This document shows positions 8,595 through 17,624 of a stretch of DNA of 64,000 nucleotides, in pieces. The position numbers and the translations under genes were made by a program. This DNA is from JAVVEZ01 sp032250895. GTDB lineage: Bacteria > Pseudomonadota > Gammaproteobacteria > Pseudomonadales > Pseudohongiellaceae. The first letter of the stretch is position 1, and the number at the start of each line of letters is the position of its first letter. The notes beneath the pieces were generated by a model, which ran no database searches, had not been told where the DNA came from, and saw only the letters and a list, made by a program, of their open reading frames with translations. The stretch covers positions 1 to 64,000 of the forward strand of contig JAVVEZ010000002.1 of assembly GCA_032250895.1 (NCBI GenBank). Reading direction: 5' to 3'.

Positions 8595-11387
8595 ATGCCA
8601 AAGAAAAAGCAACCCGGCAAGCCAACTTCCGCGCCCCGGCGTCCCGCCGGCTGGCTTACCACGGATGCCGATGAGATCGAACGGCGCCGTACGCGCGGCC
8701 TCAAGGAGTCCTTTCGGATGGAACCGTCGGCGCGAAAATCGGGGTTTTTTGCGACTTACCAGATCGACTCCCAGGAGGGACAAACCTACCGGGTGGAGAT
8801 TCGTTCGCTCACGCAAGCCATCAACAGTTGCGACTGCCCTGACCACCGGGTCAACGGTCTGGGCACTTGCAAGCATATCGAAGGGGTGTTGAGCCGGCTC
8901 CAGCAGGGGCGGACGCGCGCCTTCAAGCAGGCGGCGGTCGAAGGCGGCCCCTGGCTGGAAATTTACCTGGACCGGCGCGATCACCAGGTCCGGCTGCTCA
9001 GCCCCCAGGGCAGCAGGCGTTCCTCCAAGGCCAAGGCTCTGCTGGCTCCTTTCTTTTCCCCGGACAACAGTCTGGCGGGTGAGCCTCTCGATATCCTGCC
9101 AGCCATGGAACGGGCGGTCCAGGCCGCGTCCCCTGCCATCCGACGGGTCATCCGGGTTTCAGGGGAACTGAACCCCTGGCTTGAGGACCTGGACCGGCGC
9201 GAACAGCGGCGGCGCGCCCGCCGCCACTTCGAGGCGGAGGTGGCGGCGGGCAGGGCTGACTTGCATCTCGTCAAGCAGCCGCTGTACCCCTATCAGCAGG
9301 AGGGCATGCTGCACCTGGCCTTCACCGGCCGCGCCCTGCTGGCGGATGAAATGGGCCTGGGCAAGACGGTGCAGGCCATTGCCGCCTGTGAACTGTTGCG
9401 GCGCACCCTGGGCATCAAACGGGTGCTGGTGATCTCTCCCGCTTCCCTCAAGGGGGAATGGGAGGAACAGATCGGCAAATTCACCGGCCTGCCCACCCAC
9501 ATTGTCCAGGGGCCGCGCGCCAAACGCCTGCAACAATATGGCGGGGATCAGGGCTTCTTCTATCTTGCCAACTACGAACAAGTGCGCCCGGACACGGCCG
9601 AACTCAACGCCATCCTGGCGCCGGACGTGATCATTCTCGACGAGGCCCAGCGCATCAAGAACTGGCAGGCCAAAACCGCCGCCGCGGTGAAGCGGCTCCA
9701 GAGCCCCTATGCCTTCGTGCTCACCGGCACGCCGGTGGAAAACCGCATCGATGAGATCTACTCCATCGTCCAGTTTCTCGATCCCGGCATCTTCGGTCCT
9801 CTGTTCCGCTTCAACCGCGATTTTTACCAATTGGACGAAAAAGGCCGCGCCATCGGCTACAAGAACCTCGACCGGCTTCACGAGCGCCTCAAAGCCATCA
9901 TGCTGCGCCGCCGCAAGGAAGAGGTGGAGGGGCAACTGCCGGGACGCACAGTGAACACCTATTTCGTGCCCATGCACCCTGAGCAGACCCTGCGTTATGA
10001 AGAATACGAGGCCAGGGTGGCGCGCCTTGCCGCCATGGCCCGGCGCCGCCCCTTGAAGAAGGAAGAGATGGAACGGCTCCAGCAATACCTGGCCTGCATG
10101 CGCATGCTGTGCGACACGCCCTATATTCTCGATCCCGAATGCCGTATCTCGCCAAAGGTGGAAGAACTGGGCGACCTTCTTCAGGAAATCCTGGCGGACG
10201 GCGATCACAAGATCATTGTCTTTTCCGAGTGGGCGCGCATGCTGGAACTGGTCCAGGAGCTGGCCGGGGAAATGGGCATCGGCCATGCCGTGCACACCGG
10301 CTCGGTGCCGTTGCCGGAACGGCGCGAGGAAATCCGCCGCTTCAAGAACGATCCCGCGTGCCGGTTGTTCCTCTCAACCGACTCGGGCGCCGTGGGACTC
10401 AACCTGCAAGTGGCGGACGTAGTCATCAATGTGGATATGCCCTGGAATCCGGCCAAACTGGAACAGCGCATCGCCCGGGCCTGGCGCAAGCACCAGAAAC
10501 GTCCGGTGCAGGTCATCAATCTGGTCTCTGAACACACCATCGAACACCGCATGCTTTCGCTGCTGGAGCAGAAGCGTTCCCTGGCCGAAGGGGTGGTGGA
10601 CGGCAGAGGGGAAGCCGCCATGCGCCTGCCCTCCGGCCGCGCCGCCTTCCTGGAAAGGCTGGATGCCCTGATGGTCACCAAGCCGGAAGCTGCCTCCGCG
10701 CCCGCCGCCGATCTTCTGGAAAGCCTGCGGGACAGCCTGCTTCCCCAATGGCAGGATGATCTGGCGCTGATGGAACTGCACGGCGAGGGTGAAAAGCAAA
10801 CTTTGCTGGTGGTGGCTGATGCGCCGGATGGGGCGTTGCGAAGCGATTTTGAGCAGTATTTCGCGGAACAGTTCCCGGGCACGGCCCCGCGATTGCAGCT
10901 CCTGGACCGTAGCGCCTTCGCCGCCATCGAGCAATTGATCGAGGCCGGGATATTGCGGAGAAACGCAACCGCCTCCAAAACCCTTTACCGCGCTCCGGCA
11001 GGGGACGGCTCCAAGGACGAAGAACGGGTAAAACGGCTGGCCGAGGCCCGCGCCCGCCTGGCTGGGGTTGAACACAAGCGGCGCATGGCGGCGGTGCTTG
11101 CCGAAGGTGGTTTTCCCCGGGAAGCCCTCACGCCCCTGGCCGAGGCGGTGGAAGGCGCTCTGGAGGCCTTGCTGCTGTGGCGGGGCCACGCTTCAGATCC
11201 GCCTCCATCGGCCGCCATCATCGACGCCAGGCTGGTAAAGACCGGTCTCCTGCCCGCCGAAACCCCGGCCCTGCTGGAGAGCCTGCGGCGGGATCATTCT
11301 GACCGCGATGAAGCGGAGGCCGGCCGGCAACTCAAACAAGGCAATGGCGTGATTGAGCGGGTTGTGTCAATTCTGGGGAAGGTCTGA
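8595..11387 (+). CDS. SNF2-family DNA/RNA helicase with N-terminal SWIM zinc finger
   Basis: 930 residues. The SWIM motif CDCPDHRVNGLGTCKH is at about residues 77-92 (CxC...CxH). The helicase core has Q-region YPYQQEGMLHLAF, Walker A DEMGLGKTVQ (about 251), motif Ia RVLVISPASLKGEWEEQ, Walker B variant DEAQRIKN (DEAQ instead of the common DEAH), motif III LTGTPVENR, and in lobe 2 FLSTDSGAVGLNLQ and QRIARAWRKHQKRPV. A C-terminal extension of about 250 residues after VVDGRGE is unassigned. Expected to be an ATP-driven double-strand DNA translocase of the RapA/HepA-like bacterial SNF2 class; its role could be transcription recycling or defence. Separate transcription unit. Confidence 0.9.
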   Translation: MPKKKQPGKPTSAPRRPAGWLTTDADEIERRRTRGLKESFRMEPSARKSGFFATYQIDSQEGQTYRVEIRSLTQAINSCDCPDHRVNGLGTCKHIEGVLSRLQQGRTRAFKQAAVEGGPWLEIYLDRRDHQVRLLSPQGSRRSSKAKALLAPFFSPDNSLAGEPLDILPAMERAVQAASPAIRRVIRVSGELNPWLEDLDRREQRRRARRHFEAEVAAGRADLHLVKQPLYPYQQEGMLHLAFTGRALLADEMGLGKTVQAIAACELLRRTLGIKRVLVISPASLKGEWEEQIGKFTGLPTHIVQGPRAKRLQQYGGDQGFFYLANYEQVRPDTAELNAILAPDVIILDEAQRIKNWQAKTAAAVKRLQSPYAFVLTGTPVENRIDEIYSIVQFLDPGIFGPLFRFNRDFYQLDEKGRAIGYKNLDRLHERLKAIMLRRRKEEVEGQLPGRTVNTYFVPMHPEQTLRYEEYEARVARLAAMARRRPLKKEEMERLQQYLACMRMLCDTPYILDPECRISPKVEELGDLLQEILADGDHKIIVFSEWARMLELVQELAGEMGIGHAVHTGSVPLPERREEIRRFKNDPACRLFLSTDSGAVGLNLQVADVVINVDMPWNPAKLEQRIARAWRKHQKRPVQVINLVSEHTIEHRMLSLLEQKRSLAEGVVDGRGEAAMRLPSGRAAFLERLDALMVTKPEAASAPAADLLESLRDSLLPQWQDDLALMELHGEGEKQTLLVVADAPDGALRSDFEQYFAEQFPGTAPRLQLLDRSAFAAIEQLIEAGILRRNATASKTLYRAPAGDGSKDEERVKRLAEARARLAGVEHKRRMAAVLAEGGFPREALTPLAEAVEGALEALLLWRGHASDPPPSAAIIDARLVKTGLLPAETPALLESLRRDHSDRDEAEAGRQLKQGNGVIERVVSILGKV

Positions 11388-11459
11388 TTAATTCGCTGAA
11401 TCTTGAAAGTCGTCATGCCGGCGAGGGCAAGGCCGTGCCTTCAAGATAACCGAAACCCC

Positions 11460-12242
11460 ATGCAGTCACTCCGGCATATTATCTTCACCCTCACAATTCT
11501 GCTTTCCGCCTGCTCGGGGGAACCGCGGCCATCCCCCACGGGTGCGACGGCGCCCGCCGACCCCAGCCTTGCCCCGGTTTTTCATCTCTGGGCCTGGCAG
11601 CGCCCCGAGGACTTGAGTTTTATCGACCCCACGGACACGAAACTGGCTCTGCTCACCGGCTCCATCACGCTGGACGGGGAGCGAATGGGCGTGACGCCCC
11701 GGGAAAACCCGGTGATCTACCCCGACGGCACGGAAGTCATCGCGGTCATTCGCCTGGAAGCGAGCGGACAATACGGTATGGAAACCGCCGGCCGGCTGGC
11801 CGACACCATCATTGAAATCAGCGCCCCCTTCAACCCCGTGGAATATCAGATCGACTTCGACGCCCGGCAAACACAGCGGGAGTTTTATCGCCTGCTGTTG
11901 ACGCAACTGCGCCGGCGTTTGGATGGCCGCGCGCTGTCCATCACGGCCCTGGCCTCATGGTGCTTTCATGACGACTGGATCAGCGGCCTGCCCATCGACT
12001 CGGCGGTGGCCATGCTCTACCGCATGGGCCCGGAAACTGCCACAATTCGCCAGAAATTGTCCTCCGGTGGCCAGTTTCCCGTCACTATTTGCCTGCACAA
12101 TGCAGGCTATTCCACCGATGAACCCCTGGCGCCGGTGAAAGAGTTGCAGCGCATTTTCCTCTATCACCCTCTCCCCTGGTCCGAACGGCGATTCAAGGAG
12201 TTTACGGATGAAATCACCGGTATGTTGCAGGAAAGTTATTAG
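11460..12242 (+). CDS. DUF3142-like lipoprotein
   Basis: 260 residues from ATG 11460. This start gives a compact lipoprotein signal (MQSLRHIIFTLTILLSACSG) with lipobox LSAC; an upstream in-frame ATG at 11403 would add 19 polar residues. The mature part begins VFHLWAWQRPEDLSFIDP, then VIYPDGTEVIAVIRLEASG, QIDFDARQTQREFYRLLL and a WCFHDDW motif. The whole resembles DUF3142 proteins, which have a TIM-barrel-like appearance (weak, from memory of the pattern). Overlaps the next gene by 35 bp, so the two are probably co-translated and work together at the cell envelope. Function unknown. Confidence 0.7.
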   Translation: MQSLRHIIFTLTILLSACSGEPRPSPTGATAPADPSLAPVFHLWAWQRPEDLSFIDPTDTKLALLTGSITLDGERMGVTPRENPVIYPDGTEVIAVIRLEASGQYGMETAGRLADTIIEISAPFNPVEYQIDFDARQTQREFYRLLLTQLRRRLDGRALSITALASWCFHDDWISGLPIDSAVAMLYRMGPETATIRQKLSSGGQFPVTICLHNAGYSTDEPLAPVKELQRIFLYHPLPWSERRFKEFTDEITGMLQESY

Positions 12243-14649
12243 CCCTCTGACTCGAATATTGTGCGAGTCTTTCGTAGCAAAGGCGTTCCAGCGTATCGCC
12301 GGCCTGCGCCTGTCCGCCCTGTTGCTGATTCTCATGCCGCCTTTTTCCACCCTGGCTTCCGGTCCGTTCCGATACGTCACCGAGTTCTACCACGCGCATC
12401 CGCCCAATGAGGAATTGTTGGCCGGCAAAATCAACGGCAACTTTGACGCCCGCCATCCCGCCGAAGTATTGCTGGCCTGGCTGCACCTTTCCGGGCGTTT
12501 CAATTCCGCCCACGAGGCGCTTTTTCAGGAACTGTGGGAGCCGCGGCCCTCCGGGGAGGAAATTTTCAATGTCTCCGATTTCTCTCAAGCCCTGCGTCAG
12601 GAGCGCAACGGTACCTACTTCTATTTCACCACCGGCAAGGCCGCCAAGCGGTCATTCGTGGTGGGAACCGGAACCCAGACCCGCTACTTCTATTACCAGA
12701 ATTGCCAGGTGGATGCCTTTGATACCGCCACGGGCACTTTCAATGCCAGGAAACAACTCTACGGTTCGGATTCAGTGGAGTTGAACCGCTGGATCGACGC
12801 CCAGCTGCAGGTTTTCTCACACTGCGGCGGCGACATCTTCGACCCTCCCGCCGAACCTGAAAGCACCTGGCAGCCTCTGGAAATACAGGACCGCCAATAC
12901 CAGATCGCCGCCGCCTACTTTTACAACAACCGGTACATCGAAGCGGCGGAGCGCTTCCGGGCCATTGCCGCGGACCCGGACTCTCCCTGGCAGGACCTCG
13001 GCCGATACCTGGTGGCCCGCAGCCTGGCCCGGGAAGCCATCATCAATGAAAACGACGTGGACGCCAATCTGGGTGCCGCGCTGGCCATTTACCGGGAACT
13101 GGCGGCGGATCCGGAATACCTGGCCGCCTTTCCCTCCGTCACCGGGCAGATCGACTACCTGCGGGCGCAACGTGATCCAGCAGTGGTGCGGAACGATTTG
13201 GCCCGGCATTTGATTGAATCACCGGAAACCGCCGACCGCCAGGTTTTGTCTGAGTTGATCTACCTGCTCAGGCCCCTTCTGTCCGATCCGGAACCGGTCA
13301 TCCAGGCGGCCAGCGGCGGGCAAGCTCCCCTCCCCCGCACGGTGGAGGAATTCATGCTCTGGTCCGCGGTAGCGGTGAGCGACAGTCCGCAAAGCGCAAC
13401 GCTCGCCCTTGACGCCTGGCGGAGTACCGGGCGCGTGCCCTGGCTGCTCCTGGCCCTTGGCAAAGCCGGGGCCGATGCCGACCCCACCCTGCTTGCCGAA
13501 CTGCTGAGTGCCGCCGCAGAAATCGGGCCGAATTCACTGGCCTATTTCGCCATCGTCTCCCAGCGCATCCGGCTGCTGAATGCTCAGGGCAACCCCGCGC
13601 AAGCTGAAGCCCTTGCCGAAGCAGCCCTGGCCAACGACACTCTCGATGCCGGCCAGAGCAACCAACTGCGATTGCAACTGGCCGGCCTGAGCGGCGACTG
13701 GAACACCTATCTGGAGCGGGCCGCCCTCAAACCCCTGCAACTGCCGTGGACCGATGCCTTCGCCCGAGGGCTACCGCCGGAAACCTTCAACATCATCACC
13801 ACCGGAGATACCCTGTTTACCAGGGAAACCACGAAACTCATCAATGATTACTTCACGCCGGACATGCTGCTGCCGATGCTGGACCTCCCCGGCCTGAGCC
13901 CCTATTTGCGAAGCCGCCTGGCTCTGGCCGGCTGGACCCGGGCCATGCTGGCGGGAGACACGGCCACGGCCTTGAGGTTTTCACCGCGTATCAGGCAACT
14001 CCTGCCGCGTCTTGCCGGTGATTTCCTGCGCTTCGAGAACGGCGCTGACAAGACGTTTGAAGCGGCGTGGATCGTGCTGAACAATCCAGCCATTTCTCCC
14101 TGGTTGTGGGAGGGGGTGGGCAGGCTTCAGACTATCTCCACCGCCAGTGCTTACCTTACCCGGCCGGCGCCCGATTACGTGGCGCTGCCCGTGCCTATCG
14201 ACAATTGGTGGTGCAAAACGACGCTGGAGCGCACACGCTGGCGGACGCAGTCAACGCGAATGTTCGCCGGCGACCGCCGGTTCAGGGACTTGCCGGCGGA
14301 ACGGCTGGAAGCAATGTTGGCGGTCAAGCTGCTGGAGGAAACCACGGTGGCCGGCGCTTTCGGCCCGTACGTGATCGTCTATGCCCCGGAACATCTTGAC
14401 GACCCGCGCCTGCCCAGAGCGCTTCACCGGGTGGTCTTCGCCACCCATCACTCATGCACAACCGGGCCGGGACCGGTCTCACAACGGGCCTTTGCCCTGC
14501 TGCATGAACATTTTCCAGACAGTGAAGAAGCCAGCCAGACGCCGGGAATCAAGGGGTCAGACTCGTTGATTTTGCCGATCAATGACTGTCTCTATACGCA
14601 TTCGATTTGCGATCCCCTCCATGTCTCATTGAGCACGTGGGTCGATTGA
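12208..14649 (+). CDS. large exported helical-repeat protein, C-terminus overwritten by a mobile remnant
   Basis: 813 residues as read. ATG 12208 has AAGGAG seven bases upstream. The signal segment LRLSALLLILMPPFSTLASG follows a 30-residue basic lead. The middle (about 230-620) is alpha-helical with TPR/SEL-like spacing (AAAYFYNNRYIEAAERFRAI, ALAIYRELAADPEYLAAFP). The last residues after EASQTPGI are encoded by the terminal repeat and interior of the decayed RAYT copy (from 14550), so about 33 residues are foreign and the true C-terminus is lost or altered. Coupled by overlap to the DUF3142-like lipoprotein gene. No known catalytic motif seen. Confidence 0.7.
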   Translation: MKSPVCCRKVISPLTRILCESFVAKAFQRIAGLRLSALLLILMPPFSTLASGPFRYVTEFYHAHPPNEELLAGKINGNFDARHPAEVLLAWLHLSGRFNSAHEALFQELWEPRPSGEEIFNVSDFSQALRQERNGTYFYFTTGKAAKRSFVVGTGTQTRYFYYQNCQVDAFDTATGTFNARKQLYGSDSVELNRWIDAQLQVFSHCGGDIFDPPAEPESTWQPLEIQDRQYQIAAAYFYNNRYIEAAERFRAIAADPDSPWQDLGRYLVARSLAREAIINENDVDANLGAALAIYRELAADPEYLAAFPSVTGQIDYLRAQRDPAVVRNDLARHLIESPETADRQVLSELIYLLRPLLSDPEPVIQAASGGQAPLPRTVEEFMLWSAVAVSDSPQSATLALDAWRSTGRVPWLLLALGKAGADADPTLLAELLSAAAEIGPNSLAYFAIVSQRIRLLNAQGNPAQAEALAEAALANDTLDAGQSNQLRLQLAGLSGDWNTYLERAALKPLQLPWTDAFARGLPPETFNIITTGDTLFTRETTKLINDYFTPDMLLPMLDLPGLSPYLRSRLALAGWTRAMLAGDTATALRFSPRIRQLLPRLAGDFLRFENGADKTFEAAWIVLNNPAISPWLWEGVGRLQTISTASAYLTRPAPDYVALPVPIDNWWCKTTLERTRWRTQSTRMFAGDRRFRDLPAERLEAMLAVKLLEETTVAGAFGPYVIVYAPEHLDDPRLPRALHRVVFATHHSCTTGPGPVSQRAFALLHEHFPDSEEASQTPGIKGSDSLILPINDCLYTHSICDPLHVSLSTWVD

Positions 14650-14893
14650 GTATCTTTTCCATTTTGCCTTCGAAGCGATTACTGCCCAATATCCACGCTT
14701 TGTTGGTAGCTTGACGTATTTCATCCAGCGTCACATCCGATATGCCGAGTTACCAGAAGGTGGACATGGTTGGTCATCAGTACATAGGCGTGAATATAGC
14801 GCTGATGTTTTTCTGCTGCACTGGATAGCTTTTCCATAACCAGGAGGCAGGTTACTATCCCCACAGCAAAGTTTCAACGAGTCTGACCCCTTG
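14550..14893 (-). mobile_element. decayed, internally deleted copy of the RAYT unit
   Basis: Ends CAAGGGGTCAGACTCGTTGA (14550-14569) and TCAACGAGTCTGACCCCTTG (14874-14893) are identical to those of the unit at 5895-6715. The interior matches its first ~200 bases with point changes, then jumps across two deletions (roughly matching loss of 6093-6430 and part of 6520-6670), leaving 344 of 821 bp. No transposase can be made. It fuses to the 3' ends of the genes on both sides. Confidence 0.88.
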
Positions 14894-15620
14894 ATTTGCG
14901 GGGAAGTTTTTCCAACTGGCGGCGGGTCAGTTGCCGCACCGTCGCCAGGGCGCTGCCCCGGCCTTTTTTCAGCGCAGAGGTGGGTGTCCCCTGTCTATTT
15001 TTCAGCGCAGAGGTGGGTGTCCCCTGTCTGCCCTGTCTGGAACTGACCAGGTCCAGCAGCCAGGGCCAGGGGCCGTAGCCGGATTCGGCGTTGATATGTC
15101 CCGCAGGACCGGCATCGTGGAACGCCAGGCCCCAGTCCTTTGCCAGGCTCCGTGCCTGAGTAAAGGGCAGCCAGGGGTCGTTGCGGCTGGCAAGCAGCAG
15201 TCCGGGCACCCGCAAGGCCCGTCGGGGCAGGGCTTCGGCAAGGGTGGGTGTGGACATGCTGGAATGGGCTGTGGCAGAGGCGCAGGAATCGGGCCTGAGC
15301 CCCATGAAATCGAAACGCTTTGGGCTGGCAGGCGCGACCAGGATCAAGCCGGCGACATTGTCCGGGCGGTCGGCAACGGCGACCACCGTGGCCAGGCAGC
15401 CAAAGCTGTGGGCGATCAGCCACAGGGGCTGTCGCGCCCGGCTGATGTCATTGCGAACCCGTTCCGCCCATGCTGCCAGCACCGGTTTGTCCCAGGCTAT
15501 GCCGGTGATGCGGCGGCTGCCGGGAAGCCGTTCCTCCAGCCAGCTCTGCCAGTGGTCGGGGCCGCTGCCCTGATAGCCAGGGACTATCAGCGTATCCATG
15601 CCTGGCTTCTGCTGCTTCAT
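14874..15620 (-). CDS. RBBP9/YdeN-type serine hydrolase with altered C-terminus
   Basis: 248 residues. The N-terminal pattern DTLIVPGYQGSGPDHWQSW is diagnostic of the small alpha/beta hydrolases related to RBBP9/YdeN. The nucleophile is in IAHSFGCLA, the candidate acid in ASRNDPW and the histidine in GPAGHINAESG followed by GPWP. The normal fold ends near LLDLVSS. Beyond it are two 11-residue copies of RQGTPTSALK(N/K), from a 33-bp tandem repeat, then a basic tail, and finally KSRGQTR read from the terminal repeat of the decayed RAYT unit, which supplies the stop codon. The start lies 9 bp from the stop of the sulfate-binding gene upstream, so the two form an operon. Confidence 0.82.
   Translation of the reverse strand: MKQQKPGMDTLIVPGYQGSGPDHWQSWLEERLPGSRRITGIAWDKPVLAAWAERVRNDISRARQPLWLIAHSFGCLATVVAVADRPDNVAGLILVAPASPKRFDFMGLRPDSCASATAHSSMSTPTLAEALPRRALRVPGLLLASRNDPWLPFTQARSLAKDWGLAFHDAGPAGHINAESGYGPWPWLLDLVSSRQGRQGTPTSALKNRQGTPTSALKKGRGSALATVRQLTRRQLEKLPRKSRGQTR
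14965..15030. repeat. 33-bp tandem repeat, two copies, in the hydrolase 3' end
   Basis: Two perfect units (14965-14997 and 14998-15030) containing CAGCGCAGAGGTGGGTGTCC then CCTGTCT. In the hydrolase frame each encodes 11 residues. The complement contains GACAGGGGACACCCACCTCT, which resembles the GGGGACA-type ends of RAYT-associated repeats, so this may be a further trace of such elements (inference). Confidence 0.7.
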
Positions 15621-15629
15621 GCTGTCTGC

Positions 15630-16664
15630 TCAGAGACCGTAGATGGCATCAAACACACCGCCATCATTGAAATGGGTGGTCTGGGCCTGCTGCCAGCCAC
15701 CGAACACCTCATCGACGCGCACGGTCTCAACCTTGGGAAAGCGGGCCATATCGGCCGGATCCGCCAGTTCCGGGTAGATCGGACGATAGAAGTATTTTGC
15801 CACCAGGCGCTGGCCCACGGGGGAATAGAGATATTCCAGATAGGCCCGGGCAAGGTCGAGATTGCCCTTGCGTTCGGCATTGCCATCGACCACGGTGACC
15901 GGCGGCTCCGCCAGGATGGACAGGGAGGGCACCACGATTTCCAGTTTATCCGGACCCAGTTCATTCACGGCCAGAAAGGCTTCATTTTCCCAGGTGATCA
16001 GCGCATCGCCGATGCCTCTCTGGACGAAGGTGGTGGTAGAGCCGCGGGCGCCGGAATCCAGTACCAGCACGTTCTGGTACAGATCATGGACGAAGCCACG
16101 GGCAGTCTCGTCGTTGCCACCCGGCTGTTTCAGTGCATAGGCCCAGGCAGCCAAGTAGTTCCAGCGGGCGCCACCGGAGGTCTTGGGGTTGGGGGTAACG
16201 ACGCCCACATCGGCGCGCACCAGATCGCTCCAGTCGTGGATGCCCTTGGGATTGCCCTTGCGCACCAGAAACACGATGGTGGAGGTATAGGGCGAACTGT
16301 TTTCAGGCAGGCGCGACTGCCAGTCGGCGGGAATCCGGTGTGTCCGTTCGGCAATGGCATCGATGTCATAGGCCAGTGCCAGCGTGACCACATCGGCGGC
16401 CAGGCCATCGATGACGGCCCGGGCCTGACTGCCGGCACCGCCGTGAGATTGGGTGATCTTCACGTTTTCACCGGTCTTCTGATGCCAGTAAGCGCTGAAT
16501 TTCTGGTTGAAATCCCGGTAAAGCTCCCGGGTGGGGTCATAGGACACATTCAGCAGTTCCCGGGTCACGCTTCCGGCGTCGTCCTGCTGCTTGCTGCAAG
16601 CGCTCAGCACCAGCGGAAGGCTGAGAACGAGAAGGCTGGCCAGGATCGCTGGTCTGAATGGCAT
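15630..16664 (-). CDS. sbp: sulfate ABC transporter substrate-binding lipoprotein
   Basis: 344 residues with lipoprotein signal (LVLSLPLVLSACSK, lipobox LSAC). Family signatures of periplasmic sulfate/thiosulfate binding proteins: LLNVSYDPTRELYRDFN, QSHGGAGSQARAVIDGL, ADVVTLALAYDIDA, NPKTSGGARWNYLAAW and GIGDALITWENEA. It captures sulfate for a CysTWA permease, but no cysT, cysW or cysA lies beside it. Start ATG 16664 has GGAG upstream. Upstream at 16742-16769 is a 28-bp element shared with the TonB receptor further on. Operonic with the downstream hydrolase. Confidence 0.92.
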   Translation of the reverse strand: MPFRPAILASLLVLSLPLVLSACSKQQDDAGSVTRELLNVSYDPTRELYRDFNQKFSAYWHQKTGENVKITQSHGGAGSQARAVIDGLAADVVTLALAYDIDAIAERTHRIPADWQSRLPENSSPYTSTIVFLVRKGNPKGIHDWSDLVRADVGVVTPNPKTSGGARWNYLAAWAYALKQPGGNDETARGFVHDLYQNVLVLDSGARGSTTTFVQRGIGDALITWENEAFLAVNELGPDKLEIVVPSLSILAEPPVTVVDGNAERKGNLDLARAYLEYLYSPVGQRLVAKYFYRPIYPELADPADMARFPKVETVRVDEVFGGWQQAQTTHFNDGGVFDAIYGL

Positions 16665-16741
16665 GGGTTTTTCTCCAGGGCAGAGACGATGCTGCCGGTT
16701 TCCTTAGGTGGCGCACAAGGTAACAGCTGGCTGAAGACAGA

Positions 16742-16769
16742 AGAACCAAGAAAAACTGCAATGCTTATG
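16742..16769 (-). promoter_or_regulatory. 28-bp element shared with the TonB-receptor promoter region, copy 1
   Basis: Plus strand reads AGAACCAAGAAAAAC followed by TGCAATGCTTATG, 27 of 28 bases identical to 19864-19891. It lies 78 bp upstream of the sulfate-binding gene start and in the same orientation relative to that gene as copy 2 is to its receptor gene. In gene orientation it begins CATAAGCATTGCA. Likely a transcription factor site, perhaps sulfur-responsive (inference). Confidence 0.55.
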
Positions 16770-16943
16770 CGCTTTTCTGCTATGGCGCTGTCTCAGGACT
16801 TTATCTCGGGACACCGCCTCAGAAACGGACTCAGGCTCAAGACACAATACCCGGGAGGACGGAGTCCTCACACGGTGAATGTGGGAGCCACTGCCCGTGA
16901 TCACCCGGCAGGTCACCCGCAAGGGGCCAGTGCTCGCTTTGGA

Positions 16944-17243
16944 TTATTTCAAATGACGTTGTGGGTCTTGGCGACCATGCAAGACGCGAATGATTTCAAC
17001 CCGATTGGCGGTAACCCGGTAAAACAATGTATGGCTTTGCATGGGCAGGCTTCTGGCATCGGGCAGAAGCTCCGGTCTTTCAAGGCCCATCAAGGCTTGC
17101 TCAGTGAGTGACCACAACTGGTCTTTGATAAGACCCAGATAGTTATCTGATTGGGTTTTCCCCCATTGGCGAAGTCCAAATTGATAAATGCCTTTCAGGT
17201 CTTCCCGGGCGGCGGGTGATATAAAGAGCTGGTAAGTGGGCAT
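16944..17243 (-). CDS. parE: ParE/RelE-family toxin of a type II toxin-antitoxin pair
   Basis: 99 residues with the ParE pattern: YQLFISPAAREDLKGIYQFG at the N-terminus, a central helix (DNYLGLIKDQLWSLTEQAL), ARSLPMQSHTLFYRVTANRV and the terminal strand IEIIRVLHGRQDPQRHL. ParE toxins poison DNA gyrase. Preceded 38 bp upstream by the ParD-like antitoxin gene, with a G/C hairpin between the two. Complete length for the family. Confidence 0.88.
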   Translation of the reverse strand: MPTYQLFISPAAREDLKGIYQFGLRQWGKTQSDNYLGLIKDQLWSLTEQALMGLERPELLPDARSLPMQSHTLFYRVTANRVEIIRVLHGRQDPQRHLK

Positions 17244-17254
17244 AGAGTGTAGTG

Positions 17255-17279
17255 TCCCCCGCTGAATAGTGCCGGGGGA
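17255..17279 (-). terminator. hairpin between antitoxin and toxin genes
   Basis: TCCCCC (17255-17260) and GGGGGA (17274-17279) form a six-pair stem with a 13-base loop in the 38-bp ParD-ParE spacer. No T-tract follows. It could attenuate toxin expression relative to antitoxin (inference). Confidence 0.4.
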
Positions 17280-17281
17280 GA

Positions 17282-17539
17282 CTAGCTCTGGATATCGTCA
17301 AACAGCGAATCCAGAGCGGCTTGTGATTCAATCGCCATACCTTCGCCACGGTCCAATTGATTGGCACCAACGTTTAGTTGTTCGCGCAGGCGAGCAAGCT
17401 TGATCTCGTGAATCCAGTCTTCATGGGTGTCCATAAAACGCAGGGCTTCGCGGATGACTTCGCTGGCATTGTTATATAAGCCGCTTTCAACTTTGGCTTT
17501 AACGCGAGATTCCAGTTCGGCAGTCAGTGATACGTGCAT
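17282..17539 (-). CDS. parD: ParD-like antitoxin (ribbon-helix-helix)
   Basis: 85 residues from ATG 17539 (MHVSLTAELESRVKAKVESG), where a purine-rich GGAGGCC precedes the ATG; the longer open frame upstream has no support. The N-terminal strand plus SEVIREALRFMDTHE is the CopG/ParD ribbon-helix-helix pattern, and the C-terminal tail (IESQAALDSLFDDIQS) is the disordered toxin-binding part. Expected to neutralise the ParE toxin encoded downstream and to repress its own promoter. Confidence 0.88.
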   Translation of the reverse strand: MHVSLTAELESRVKAKVESGLYNNASEVIREALRFMDTHEDWIHEIKLARLREQLNVGANQLDRGEGMAIESQAALDSLFDDIQS

Positions 17540-17624
17540 GATGGCCTCCAAAAGTAGTTTATAGGGAAGGCTAGGCCAAAATACAAAGATTGTCAAAGCT
17601 TGTATTTTGTAGTCTGTATCGAGA

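Noticed and set aside
9159..10295. 378-codon open frame antisense to the SNF2 helicase
   Set aside because: Shadow of the helicase core.
14931..17111. 726-codon plus-strand open frame across the hydrolase and sulfate-binding genes
   Set aside because: Covers two well-supported minus-strand genes and has no recognisable domain.
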